In this document: piece after piece, positions 1 through 7,937 of the stretch
How positions within the stretch are numbered: the first letter of the stretch is position 1
Layout: each line of letters starts with the position of its first letter
Origin: Pseudomaricurvus alkylphenolicus
GTDB lineage: Bacteria > Pseudomonadota > Gammaproteobacteria > Pseudomonadales > Cellvibrionaceae
Length of the DNA stretch: 64,000 nucleotides
Direction: 5' to 3'
Assembly: GCF_011683955.1 (NCBI RefSeq)
Contig: NZ_JAAQPI010000014.1
Location: forward strand, 1 to 64,000
Position numbers and translations under genes: made by a program
Notes under the pieces: model-generated
The model's input: only the letters and a program-made list of their open reading frames with translations
Database searches by the model: none
What the model was told of the DNA's origin: nothing

Positions 1-1
1 C

Positions 2-91
2 GACGAAAAAGTTGAACTGGAAGCTACTACAGAGGGAGTAGAGATTACTCTTTCTTTTCCGAACGACGGGGAGACCATTATTTTTATTTGA
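2..91 (+). CDS. C-terminal end of an unidentified gene entering from the left edge
   Basis: The second forward frame is open from the left edge and reads about 29 residues, ending TEGVEITLSFPNDGETIIFI before a TGA at 89-91. The acidic, beta-strand-like composition looks like a real protein tail. The start and most of the gene lie outside the window. No family can be assigned from so little sequence. Confidence 0.4.
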   Translation, partial: DEKVELEATTEGVEITLSFPNDGETIIFI

Positions 92-192
92 AGGCTAGTT
101 CCTCGGTGCCACTGTAACCACGTTGTCGGCTCCAACTTGAAGGTTGAAATGTGTGCCTACTCGAAAGATAGACTGGCGATCTATCGTTATCC

Positions 193-234
193 GCCCCCGT
201 CACTACAACCACAATGTGGTGTAGTGACGGGGGC
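193..234. repeat. Strong perfect hairpin (15-bp stem) in gene-poor DNA
   Basis: The arms GCCCCCGTCACTACA (193-207) and TGTAGTGACGGGGGC (220-234) are perfect reverse complements. The stem continues inward (CCAC/GTGG) after one unpaired base to a loop of about three bases. No T-run follows on either strand, so it is not a classic intrinsic terminator. It could be a palindromic extragenic element, a recombination-related site or a bidirectional pause site. The 92-546 interval holds no other feature I can support; a reverse frame across 84-440 is open but has no clear homology. Confidence 0.6.
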
Positions 235-546
235 TGCAAGTCCAGAAATTCCGCGGCTTCCAGAGCAGATTTTGGGATGGATTTGGGATTCGGTCTAACT
301 ATACTGGACTCAGATACAACGAAAACGGTTCCAAACGCGGCCACAGCGATAATGTGGATGAGGGATTTCGCCCTTGCCATCGTAACTGGCAAAAAACGGA
401 AACCGCGTCGCTTGACCCAGAGATTCAATAGCGCAAGCAACCTTCGGGTTGTGGGTCATTTCAACAACGCGGCAGCCACTAATGACTCGGAGTCCGTGTC
501 ATCTGATTCCAAGTAAAGCGGTGGCTTGCCATCTAAATTTACGTGG

Positions 547-801
547 TCAATACGCCGCGTATTCCAAAAACGCTATGCGAGTTTTCGCTTGGTCAACCGT
601 GGTCTCGCGAGCACGCCTTTCGATGGTACCGGTAATCCGGTGTCGTTCGTTCAACTCAATCGTCGTCCGACGGTTCCATAATTCTGGCGCGTATCCCCGT
701 GGTGAAGCGTCAAGGAGGTTCATAACCACTTGATTCGGATTTTCTCGAATCATGGACAGAACAGCATCCAAAACTCTCCGATGCTGATCGTCCAGTGTCA
801 T
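547..801 (-). CDS. Possible small hypothetical protein (84 aa)
   Basis: From an ATG at 801-799 the frame reads MTLDDQHRRVLDAVLSMIRE and continues to a stop at 547. The first half looks helical and charged and the composition is plausible, but no family is recognised. The ribosome-binding site is weak. A GTG further upstream (970-972) would extend it to 141 residues, but that extension is rich in Cys and Ser and looks non-coding. It could be chance. Confidence 0.25.
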   Translation of the reverse strand: MTLDDQHRRVLDAVLSMIRENPNQVVMNLLDASPRGYAPELWNRRTTIELNERHRITGTIERRARETTVDQAKTRIAFLEYAAY

Positions 802-1022
802 GTCTATCAACTCGACAACCCTGCGGTTGTCCTTAAAACGCCATACGGAGCAATGGTGCCGTATTCGGGAGCTACTCACTCCACCATTACAGTTCGGGAA
901 ACAACTCGAACAACAGACAGTAAACCGTCTGTAAAACCGCGGCTCGGAACTTTCCGTGGCGTATACATCCACTCAGTCGTCTTCGGATGGCTCTAAAACT
1001 CAATGCGGACTGACTGTGTCAG

Positions 1023-1220
1023 ACCAACGGTTCCGCATGTTTGAAGGAGGTGAACTATTCACCCGTTGGTGGGGCTCTACGAGCCTTGAGAAACTATCGC
1101 AGTGAATTCCTGAACAGAGGAGAAACTGTGTGCCTGAGACCAGGCGTGTCAGGTCGAGGGGAGTGGTGTCCCCAGGCATTTCCGCGTCAGCGGTACCATC
1201 TCGGATCCGATCCGGGAGGT
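1023..1220 (+). ncRNA. Candidate structured RNA / leader upstream of the recombinase gene
   Basis: This roughly 200-nt stretch contains a dense series of perfect stems. ACCAACGG (1023-1030) pairs with CCGTTGGT (1063-1070) and encloses GGTGA/TCACC (1049-1053/1059-1063). These are followed by GGCTC/GAGCC (1073-1077/1081-1085), GCCTG/CAGGC (1132-1136/1141-1145), GGGGA/TCCCC (1158-1162/1169-1173) and an extended stem of 1195-1206 with 1210-1220 built around CGGAT/ATCCG. The recombinase start codon lies 31 nt downstream. A frame of 64 codons crosses the region but looks non-coding. It may be a cis-regulatory leader, a small RNA, or a folded recombination site. No known RNA family is recognised. 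Confidence 0.45.
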
Positions 1221-1251
1221 AGCCACAAACACTAACCGAAGAGACTACACT

Positions 1252-2118
1252 ATGCGCGATCTGGAATACCAACTCAAACAACTGTGCCTTCGTAATCGCG
1301 ATGGCAGTCACAGCACTCAAGCCAACCGGGCAAAGATTCTAAGACTGGTGGCCGATCAGCTCCATGAGATGGGGTATCGGCGCATGGGTGTAAGATCATT
1401 GAAACCGAAACACGTAGACGCGTTGACAACGCGTTGGTTGTCAGAAGAACTGTCGCCGGGGACCATCAAGAATCGTATGAACTGTCTGCGATGGTGGGCC
1501 GACAAGGTAAATCGAGGCAATGTTATTGCGCGCTCGAACGATTACTACGGTATTCCCGACCGGCAACTAGTGAGCCAAAATTCAAAGGCTCAGCTGTTGA
1601 CCGACGACGTATTACAACAGATTGCCGATCCCTATGTGCGGATTAGCCTGGAGCTGCAACAGGCATTTGGGCTGCGACGGGAAGAGGCCATCAAGTTCAT
1701 CCCCGGCTATGCCGATAAAGGCGATCACATTCACCTAAAGGCCAGTTGGACTAAGGGTGGTAAGGAGAGACAAGTACCCATCCTGCACTCATCGCAGCGT
1801 GAAGTGCTGGATCGAGCGCACCGATTGGCCGGTAATCGATCCCTGATACCTGAAGAAAAAACCTACATACAGCAACTGCGGCTGTATGAACGGCAGACCG
1901 CCAAAGCAGGTTTGTCCAGACTTCACGGACTTCGCCACTTTTATATCCAACGACGCTACCAAGCACTCACAGGGTGGGTTCCGCCAGCGATGGGAGGTCC
2001 AACTCGCAATCAGTTGACCACGGAGCAAAGGCGTAGAGATTACGAAGTTCGGCTAATCCTCAGTGTCGAACTCGGTCACAACCGAGTAGAAATCCTCGGT
2101 GTGTATCTCGATCTGTAA
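1252..2118 (+). CDS. Tyrosine recombinase / phage-type integrase
   Basis: This 288-residue protein is a site-specific recombinase that would cut and rejoin DNA through a tyrosine intermediate. Residues about 5-100 form a SAM-like DNA-binding domain and residues 115-288 the catalytic domain. The expected catalytic set is visible: Arg142 in GLRREEA, Lys168 or Lys171 in WTKGGKER, His225 and Arg228 in HGLRHF, His276 in ELGHNR, and Tyr285 in GVYL. It resembles the stand-alone 'integrase domain-containing' proteins with Phage_int_SAM_2-like and Integrase_1-like domains found in proteobacterial accessory regions. The frame is intact, so the enzyme may be active. The ATG at 1252 follows a purine-rich AACCGAAGAGA. 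There is no excisionase or other phage gene beside it. The dense stem-loops just upstream are notable. Confidence 0.9.
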   Translation: MRDLEYQLKQLCLRNRDGSHSTQANRAKILRLVADQLHEMGYRRMGVRSLKPKHVDALTTRWLSEELSPGTIKNRMNCLRWWADKVNRGNVIARSNDYYGIPDRQLVSQNSKAQLLTDDVLQQIADPYVRISLELQQAFGLRREEAIKFIPGYADKGDHIHLKASWTKGGKERQVPILHSSQREVLDRAHRLAGNRSLIPEEKTYIQQLRLYERQTAKAGLSRLHGLRHFYIQRRYQALTGWVPPAMGGPTRNQLTTEQRRRDYEVRLILSVELGHNRVEILGVYLDL

Positions 2119-2612
2119 CGAGCACTCAAACAATTACTGTTCCCAACAGTAATCCATAATGCACTGCCACCTTTGATCCACATTAGCCACAGACAGATCC
2201 CTCAAGCCTGTAGTATAAACAACAATCCTCTCCGTCATCCACCGCTCAGTCACAACACCGGATTGCAAGCAGACAGGCCATTCATGGACCACAATTGAGG
2301 AATGCGATACTTAAAGTGAACTCACAAGGCTCAAGGCCTTCTCACTTGGGTTGACTGGCAATTTTCAATGAATATCAATCCGCCAATATGACGTTGATAA
2401 AACCACTTGTCTTGACGCTGTATTCTTTTCTTCATGACGCGCCGATCTCCCTCAAATTGGGTATCCTCTAGAGTTGCAATATCGCCCTTACGTTCGGATG
2501 CATACATCAAAATGCTGTTATGCACATTATTACAGGTTTCTATGGAACGTCTGGTTAACTGCCAGCGAATTTCAGTGCGCGTTCTCTGAGGGAGTTGGTT
2601 ATACTCGAATGC
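2119..2612. other. Gene-poor interval between recombinase and AraC regulator
   Basis: No convincing gene is seen in these 494 bases. A 64-codon reverse frame at 2331-2525 is open but lacks a recognisable family. Two hairpins are visible: ATTACTGTT/AACAGTAAT (2133-2153), just after the recombinase stop, and AAGGC/GCCTT (2326-2340). The regulator's promoter must lie in the last part of the interval, but no clear -35/-10 pair stands out. Confidence 0.5.
2133..2153. repeat. Perfect 9-bp hairpin just downstream of the recombinase
   Basis: ATTACTGTT (2133-2141) and AACAGTAAT (2145-2153) flank a CCC loop, 15 nt after the recombinase stop codon. There is no T-run, so terminator function is uncertain. 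Its position makes it a candidate core recombination site or an RNA 3' end. Confidence 0.4.
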
Positions 2613-3665
2613 ATGACAGAGATAACACTGAACCAGCCTGTAAAGAGTGAACGGGGTACTGCCTCAAATCGATACATTAGTCAGTACTATCAATTGGCTG
2701 AGGAGAAAGGCCTGGATGCAGACGCCCTGTTGCATCAAGCAGGCCTGTCTCCAGATATTATTGATAAACCTGAAGAAAGGGTGGCGGCGGAAAAACTGGC
2801 GACTGTTCTGGTCAACATATGGGATGCCCTGCAGGACGAAACCGCAGCTTGCTCACCGGTACCCATTCCCCGTGGCAGTTTCTATATGATGGGTAAGCTG
2901 ACGATTCACGAGCAGAATCTGGGTAAGTCGCTGGAGCAAGCCAGGCGCTTCTACACCATGGTGACAAGCGCATTTACCATGGATATCCGCGTGGACGCCG
3001 AGCAAGTGCTGTTCAGCTGCCAGATGCACTATCCGGATGAAGATCCAGACCATCTGTTTGCGGAAATCAACCTGATGAGTTGGCACCGTTACAGTTCCTG
3101 GTTGATAGCCGAAAACATCCCGTTAAGTGAAGTCTTTTTCTCCTACCCCGAACCCGCAGAGGTGAGCGAATACAGCTATCTGTTTCCCGGTAAACATGTT
3201 TTTAACGCCCCCTATATGGGGTTTGCCTTTCACAGGAAATACCTGGATCGTGAAACGGTTCAAAACGCGGCATCGTTGAAAACCTTTATGCGGGCATGTC
3301 CGGTTTTACTGTTTCTTCAACCCAAAACCGATTTCAGCCTGTCGGGCGAATTGCAGCAAATTCTCAAGAAAGGGGTACCCGATGGATTCCCGACCATTGA
3401 GGAAGCGGCGGACCAGCTGCATATGACCAAGCGCACGTTGACTAGAAAACTCAAGGACGAGGGTACATCGTTCCAGAAAATCAAGGATCTGATTCGCCGC
3501 GACAGGGCCATTTACTACCTTACCCGGCAGCCCCTGAGCGTGGGCAAGGTGGCTGAAAAGGTCGGATTCTCAGACCCGGCGGTTTTTGCCCGTGCCTTCA
3601 GGGTATGGACCGGTCTGTCTCCCCGCGATTACCGGGCAAAACACGCCCACAGCGAGCAATCTTAG
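2613..3665 (+). CDS. AraC-family transcriptional regulator (OruR/ArgR-like, arabinose-binding-type N-domain)
   Basis: This 350-residue regulator starts MTEITLNQ. An in-frame TTG at 2595 would add six residues, and neither start has an ideally spaced ribosome-binding site. Residues about 20-205 form the ligand-sensing domain of the kind seen in long AraC proteins with an Arabinose_bd domain. The last 100 residues hold the double helix-turn-helix, visible in TIEEAADQLHMTKRTLTRKL and VGKVAEKVGFSDPAVFARAF, followed by the typical GLSPRDYR ending. It lies 289 bases upstream of, and parallel to, the TonB receptor that opens the hydroxycinnamate cluster. It is the natural candidate activator of that cluster. 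Direct repeats in the intergenic DNA could be its operator. The inducer is unknown; ferulate or its CoA ester is an inference. Confidence 0.9.
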   Translation: MTEITLNQPVKSERGTASNRYISQYYQLAEEKGLDADALLHQAGLSPDIIDKPEERVAAEKLATVLVNIWDALQDETAACSPVPIPRGSFYMMGKLTIHEQNLGKSLEQARRFYTMVTSAFTMDIRVDAEQVLFSCQMHYPDEDPDHLFAEINLMSWHRYSSWLIAENIPLSEVFFSYPEPAEVSEYSYLFPGKHVFNAPYMGFAFHRKYLDRETVQNAASLKTFMRACPVLLFLQPKTDFSLSGELQQILKKGVPDGFPTIEEAADQLHMTKRTLTRKLKDEGTSFQKIKDLIRRDRAIYYLTRQPLSVGKVAEKVGFSDPAVFARAFRVWTGLSPRDYRAKHAHSEQS

Positions 3666-3771
3666 GCTGTAGATGCCGGGCACGAGTCTGGTCGCCTGCT
3701 GCGGGCTGCTACGGGGAATATAGGCACTTAACCTCAACGCTATTCCGCTAAAGTCTATCAACACCCACTTT

Positions 3772-3804
3772 TATGCATAAAATACCTCGTGGCACTTTAT
3801 GCAT
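3772..3804. promoter_or_regulatory. Candidate AraC operator: direct repeat of TATGCAT, 26 bp apart
   Basis: TATGCAT occurs at 3772-3778 and 3798-3804. Both copies sit in near-identical contexts (CACTTTTATGCAT and CACTTTATGCAT). AraC-family proteins typically bind direct repeats spaced by about two to two and a half helical turns. The site lies between the AraC gene and the TonB receptor gene. A leader hairpin, AGGCCC/GGGCCT (3896-3913), follows before the receptor start. Binding is inferred. Confidence 0.45.
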
Positions 3805-3954
3805 GATTTTTAGTCCCTTTTCGCAATTCTGCTCTTTGTCCACCTGACCTATCCTGAACTCAATCCTCGGGGTCATTGCAATATCACCACCGGGGAGGCC
3901 CCAAACAGGGCCTGTTCAAGACAAATAACGACAAATTGGAGAGGAACCCGCAAC

Positions 3955-6234
3955 ATGAAGGCTCAGATATTTGCCAGAAATACGATAGCATCCGCGCTGA
4001 TGACGGTGGTCGGCGGCACAATGACCCCAGCTGTGTCTCAAGCGGCACAAATTGAAGAGGTGATAGTAACCGCGCAGAAGCGCCAGGAGAGCAGCCAGGA
4101 TATCGGCCTGGCCATCACGGCCCTGGACAGCGATCGCCTGATCAACTCAGATGTGAACAACATCCAGGACCTACAGAACATGGCCCCCAGTGTGCAAATC
4201 GGGGAGTCGTTCGGTTTTGCCCAGGTGATGGTGCGCGGAATTGGTACCGACAATCCGTTTGCCGGCGGCGATCCTTCCGTGGGCATGCACTTTGACGGGG
4301 TGGTTACCGGGCAGTCGTCGGCGCAGTTCGGTTCACTGTTTGACATTGACCGCGTCGAGGTATTGCGCGGGCCCCAGGGGACCCTGTACGGTCGCAACAC
4401 CACCGGCGGTTCCGTCAACGTTATTACCAACAAACCCACCGAGGAGCTGTCCGGCTACGCCCGTGCCTCTCTGGGTAATTATGACTTGGTAAAGTTTGAA
4501 GGAGCCATTGCCGGCCCGCTGTCTGACAATGTACAGGCTCGTCTGGCAATTCGTTCCGTCGATCGCGGTGGTTACGGCGAAAATATTGCCGACGGTGGCG
4601 ATATCGATGACGCCGACCAGCAGTCCATCCGCGGGCAGTTGCACTGGGGTATCTCCGATACCATGGATCTGCGCCTGGCCATCGAAACTCATGAAGAGGA
4701 CGATGCCAACTATATCCCCAAGTTTCGGGCTGCCTCCTACGACCCGGCACCGCTGCCGGCGCTGGAGCCGCAGCCAGCGTCCGGTGTGCGGGCATCTGAC
4801 CCCCGCGACATCAATTCCAACGTCAATCTGCAGAACAGACGCGAGCAGAGTTCCTACACGCTGGAATACAACTGGGAAATCAACGAGTCTCTGTCGCTGG
4901 TATCGATCACCAACTACCAGGATTTCGACAAGGTTCCGCAGGCGGATTTCGACATGACCGCCGAGGACTTTTATATCTGGTCCGAGAGCTTTGAGACCGA
5001 GCAGATCAGCGAGGAACTGCGACTCAACTTCGAGGGTGACAAGGTACGCGGCCTGGCGGGTCTGTACTACTACAAAGAAGAGATCTCCTCGGATAACCGT
5101 CTCGACCTGGATCTGGTGCCCCAGTTTGTGATTGATGCCGATCCCGGTCTGAGCGGTTGCGGTTTTGATGACAATGTTTCCAACCAGATTGTGGGGGCGG
5201 CGGTTGAGGATCTATGCTTCCTGTTCCGCGGCACCAGTGACACCGAAGCCTACGCGGCCTTTGCTAACGTTGCCTACGACCTGGCCGAAGACTGGACGCT
5301 GAATCTGGGTGCCCGTTACAGCTACGAAAAGAAAGAGGGTAATACCGACCATTGGACAGCCCCCGGCGCCCCCGTTCTGTCGTTTGCGGATGAAAAGAGT
5401 TTTAACGAGTTTTCGCCCAGTGTCAGACTGGAATGGCACGCGGCTGAAGATGTCATGCTCTACGCCAGCTTTTCCGAGGGTTTCAAAAGCGGCATCTTTT
5501 TGTCCGGTCAGCGTTCACCGGTGTTGGAGCCGGAAATCGTTGACGCCTTCGAAATCGGCCTCAAGGGCGTGTTCCTGGAGCGACAGCTGCAGTTTAACGC
5601 CGCAGCCTTCTACTACGACTTTACCGATCTGCAGCAGGGGCGCAGCGTGCCGGCGGGTTCTTCCGGCTTTACCCTGGTCTATGAAAACGCTGCCTCCGCG
5701 GAAATCGAAGGTGTCGAAGCAGAGTTTACCTGGTTGCCCAACGATAACCTCACCATATTCGGCTCTGCCACCATACTGGACGCTGTTTTTGATGACTATG
5801 TCAGTACCGATCCCTTTGACACGGTCTATCAGCAATTGGGTCTGATCGATGCAAGTGTGGATCTGTCGCAGCAGTTGTCGGGTAACCGCATGGTGCAGTC
5901 TCCGGAATTGTCCTGGACCCTCGGAGCCACTCTGGACTTTATGGTGCCCGGTACCGAGTGGGCCGCTTCCGCCACCGTCTCCGCGTCCTTCAAAGACGAC
6001 ATCTACTTCTCACAATTTAATCACGAGGAGCTGGGTCAGGAAGACGTGACCACGGTCAATGCCAACTTTCTGCTGACCTCCCCGAATGAAAAATGGACAT
6101 TGAATGCCTGGGGCAAAAACCTGACGGACGAAACCCTCTATATGGGTACCTTTATCCTCAACAGCTCCCGCACCAATGCAGGATTTATGGCACCGCCAAA
6201 AACCTACGGTGTAACCCTGGGGTACAGGTTCTGA
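3955..6234 (+). CDS. TonB-dependent outer-membrane receptor (hydroxycinnamate cluster)
   Basis: This 759-residue outer-membrane importer has a signal peptide ending near SQAAQ and a TonB-box-like EEVIVTAQKR at about residues 34-43. The plug domain follows, with the canonical EVLRGPQGTLYGRNTTGGSVNVIT segment split by VNVITNKP. A 22-strand-type barrel ends in aromatic GYRF, the usual outer-membrane assembly signal. AGAGGAACCC precedes the ATG. It is the first gene after the AraC regulator and its stop overlaps the next start (TGATG), so it is probably translated together with the acyl-CoA dehydrogenase. Known members import siderophores, cobalamin, sugars and, increasingly, aromatics. Import of ferulate-type phenylpropanoids or their oligomers is inferred from the neighbours. 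Confidence 0.9.
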   Translation: MKAQIFARNTIASALMTVVGGTMTPAVSQAAQIEEVIVTAQKRQESSQDIGLAITALDSDRLINSDVNNIQDLQNMAPSVQIGESFGFAQVMVRGIGTDNPFAGGDPSVGMHFDGVVTGQSSAQFGSLFDIDRVEVLRGPQGTLYGRNTTGGSVNVITNKPTEELSGYARASLGNYDLVKFEGAIAGPLSDNVQARLAIRSVDRGGYGENIADGGDIDDADQQSIRGQLHWGISDTMDLRLAIETHEEDDANYIPKFRAASYDPAPLPALEPQPASGVRASDPRDINSNVNLQNRREQSSYTLEYNWEINESLSLVSITNYQDFDKVPQADFDMTAEDFYIWSESFETEQISEELRLNFEGDKVRGLAGLYYYKEEISSDNRLDLDLVPQFVIDADPGLSGCGFDDNVSNQIVGAAVEDLCFLFRGTSDTEAYAAFANVAYDLAEDWTLNLGARYSYEKKEGNTDHWTAPGAPVLSFADEKSFNEFSPSVRLEWHAAEDVMLYASFSEGFKSGIFLSGQRSPVLEPEIVDAFEIGLKGVFLERQLQFNAAAFYYDFTDLQQGRSVPAGSSGFTLVYENAASAEIEGVEAEFTWLPNDNLTIFGSATILDAVFDDYVSTDPFDTVYQQLGLIDASVDLSQQLSGNRMVQSPELSWTLGATLDFMVPGTEWAASATVSASFKDDIYFSQFNHEELGQEDVTTVNANFLLTSPNEKWTLNAWGKNLTDETLYMGTFILNSSRTNAGFMAPPKTYGVTLGYRF

Positions 6235-7847
6235 TGAAAGCGTTCCAGGCTCCACTCGACGATATGTTCTTTTGCCTGAAGGCGGTGGCTGACGTTGATC
6301 AGCTGCCCGACTGGGACCAAGACCTGGCAGTGGAAGTAGCGTGTGCCTATGCCAGGTTCGCGGAGCAGGAGCTGGCACCATTGAACTCGGTGGGTGATCG
6401 CGAGGGTTGCCGGCTGGAAGACGGTCAGGTGATCATGCCAGCCGGCTTCCGTACTGCTTATCTGCGCTATTGTCAGGATGGCTGGCAGGGCATGAGTCTG
6501 CCGGAAGCATTTGGCGGTATGGAGCTGTGCAGTGTTATCCAGGCGCTCTGTTTTGAAGTGTTCAGTGGTGCCAACCACAGTTTGGAAATGCTGCTGGCGT
6601 TAACGCCAGGTGCCGCTCGCTTGTTGCTTAAGTACGGCACCACCAAGCAGCAACGGGCCTGGATTGCGCCGCTGGCGAGCGGTGAAATTCTTGCCACCAT
6701 GTGTCTGACCGAACCCGGCGCGGGTTCAGACCTGTCGCGCATTCGCTGTAAGGCGGTGCAGGCTGAAGCCGGTTGGCTTCTCGAAGGCGAGAAGATTTTT
6801 ATCTCCGGTGGTGGACAGGATTTGAGCGAAGGCATTCTGCATCTGGTGCTGGCGCGTACCGGCGACGATGGCTTGCGCGGGCTGTCGCTGTTTGGCTGCC
6901 AGTCTTGGCTCACTGACGGCAGCCCCAATCGTATCAGCGTCGAGCGTCTGGAAGAGAAAATGGGGCTGCACGCCTCGCCAACCTGCCAGCTGCATTTTGA
7001 TGGTGCGCAAGCCGAACTGATTGGCGAGGTCGGGCAAGGGCTGCAGGCCATGTTCTCGATGATGAATCATGCCCGCATCGATGTGGCTTTACAGGGCGTG
7101 GCACACGCGGCCCGGGCTCACGACATTGCCTCGTCTTACGCCGCCGAGCGCCAACAGGGGCGCGATGATTGCGGCAGTCTGATCCGTATCGACCAACACG
7201 CGGATGTTCAGCTAATGCTGGATGAAATGGCAGCACTGACGATGGGTGCCCGTGCCATGGCTTATAAGGTGCTGGTGTTGACTGAGTCGGGTGCACAGCC
7301 ATCGCTGGTCAACTTCCTGACACCGGTGGTCAAGGTGTTTGGCTCCGAGGCGGGTATCCGTGCCGCCTTTCTGGGACAGCAGGTTCTGGGGGGGTATGGT
7401 TATCTGACGGAGTATCAGCTCGATCAGATCTACAGAGATGTCCGAATCACAGCGATCTACGAGGGCACCAATGGCATTCAGGCAAAAACGCTGATCGGTC
7501 GAGAGCTTGGCCGTGAAGGCGCAACGCAGTTTGAAGAACTGATTGCGCAACTCGCGGAAGAAACCAAAGACAATGCAGTTGCCACCTCACTTGAACAATG
7601 GAGACAGGCGAAAGCACTGCTGCTCAGCAAAGAATCGCCTCTCGTTGTTGCCACAGACATGATGGAAATGACGTCCAAGCTTTTGTATATGGCGTTGTGG
7701 TCGAAGTTGTTGCAACAGGTTGAGCACTCACCAAACCCTGAGCGGTACTCGCGGGCAGGCCAATCCGTGCTTAGGCGAGAACTCATCGCAGTGGAATCAA
7801 TTGGCAAGAAGTTAGTCCGTGAGCTGGCTGTTTATACTGAATGTTAG
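6234..7847 (+). CDS. Acyl-CoA dehydrogenase, probable phenylpropanoyl-CoA dehydrogenase (HcaD-like role)
   Basis: This 537-residue flavoenzyme starts at the ATG overlapping the receptor stop; longer in-frame starts would lie inside the receptor gene. The family signature CLTEPGAGSD and the late YEGTNGIQ motif, which carries the catalytic-base glutamate, are both present. The length and C-terminal extension resemble the DmdC-like subgroup (larger than classical 380-residue enzymes). Acyl-CoA dehydrogenases insert a trans-2,3 double bond in a CoA thioester and pass electrons to electron-transfer flavoprotein. In the Acinetobacter hca cluster, HcaD converts phenylpropanoyl-CoA to hydroxycinnamoyl-CoA, next to the same hydratase-lyase, ligase, aldehyde dehydrogenase and MFS genes found here. 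That makes dihydroferuloyl-CoA-type substrates the best guess. Confidence 0.82.
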   Translation: MKAFQAPLDDMFFCLKAVADVDQLPDWDQDLAVEVACAYARFAEQELAPLNSVGDREGCRLEDGQVIMPAGFRTAYLRYCQDGWQGMSLPEAFGGMELCSVIQALCFEVFSGANHSLEMLLALTPGAARLLLKYGTTKQQRAWIAPLASGEILATMCLTEPGAGSDLSRIRCKAVQAEAGWLLEGEKIFISGGGQDLSEGILHLVLARTGDDGLRGLSLFGCQSWLTDGSPNRISVERLEEKMGLHASPTCQLHFDGAQAELIGEVGQGLQAMFSMMNHARIDVALQGVAHAARAHDIASSYAAERQQGRDDCGSLIRIDQHADVQLMLDEMAALTMGARAMAYKVLVLTESGAQPSLVNFLTPVVKVFGSEAGIRAAFLGQQVLGGYGYLTEYQLDQIYRDVRITAIYEGTNGIQAKTLIGRELGREGATQFEELIAQLAEETKDNAVATSLEQWRQAKALLLSKESPLVVATDMMEMTSKLLYMALWSKLLQQVEHSPNPERYSRAGQSVLRRELIAVESIGKKLVRELAVYTEC

Positions 7848-7937
7848 TACAAACTCTTGGAACCAAATATTCGTAAAAAGTACGGATATCCTTGTATTGG
7901 CATAATCACTTTTCAATAACAATACGCAGATAACGAT

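Noticed and set aside
36-58. Terminator-like GAGTA/TACTC stem followed by TTTCTTTT
   Set aside because: It lies inside the open frame that ends at 91, and the stem is only five base pairs.
84-440. 118-codon reverse open frame beginning MLALLNLWVKRRG
   Set aside because: It spans the perfect hairpin at 193-234, overlaps the tail of a forward gene, lacks a recognisable family and has no good ribosome-binding site.
1041-1235. 64-codon forward frame just before the integrase
   Set aside because: It coincides with the stem-loop array. The residue composition looks random and structured RNA is the better explanation.
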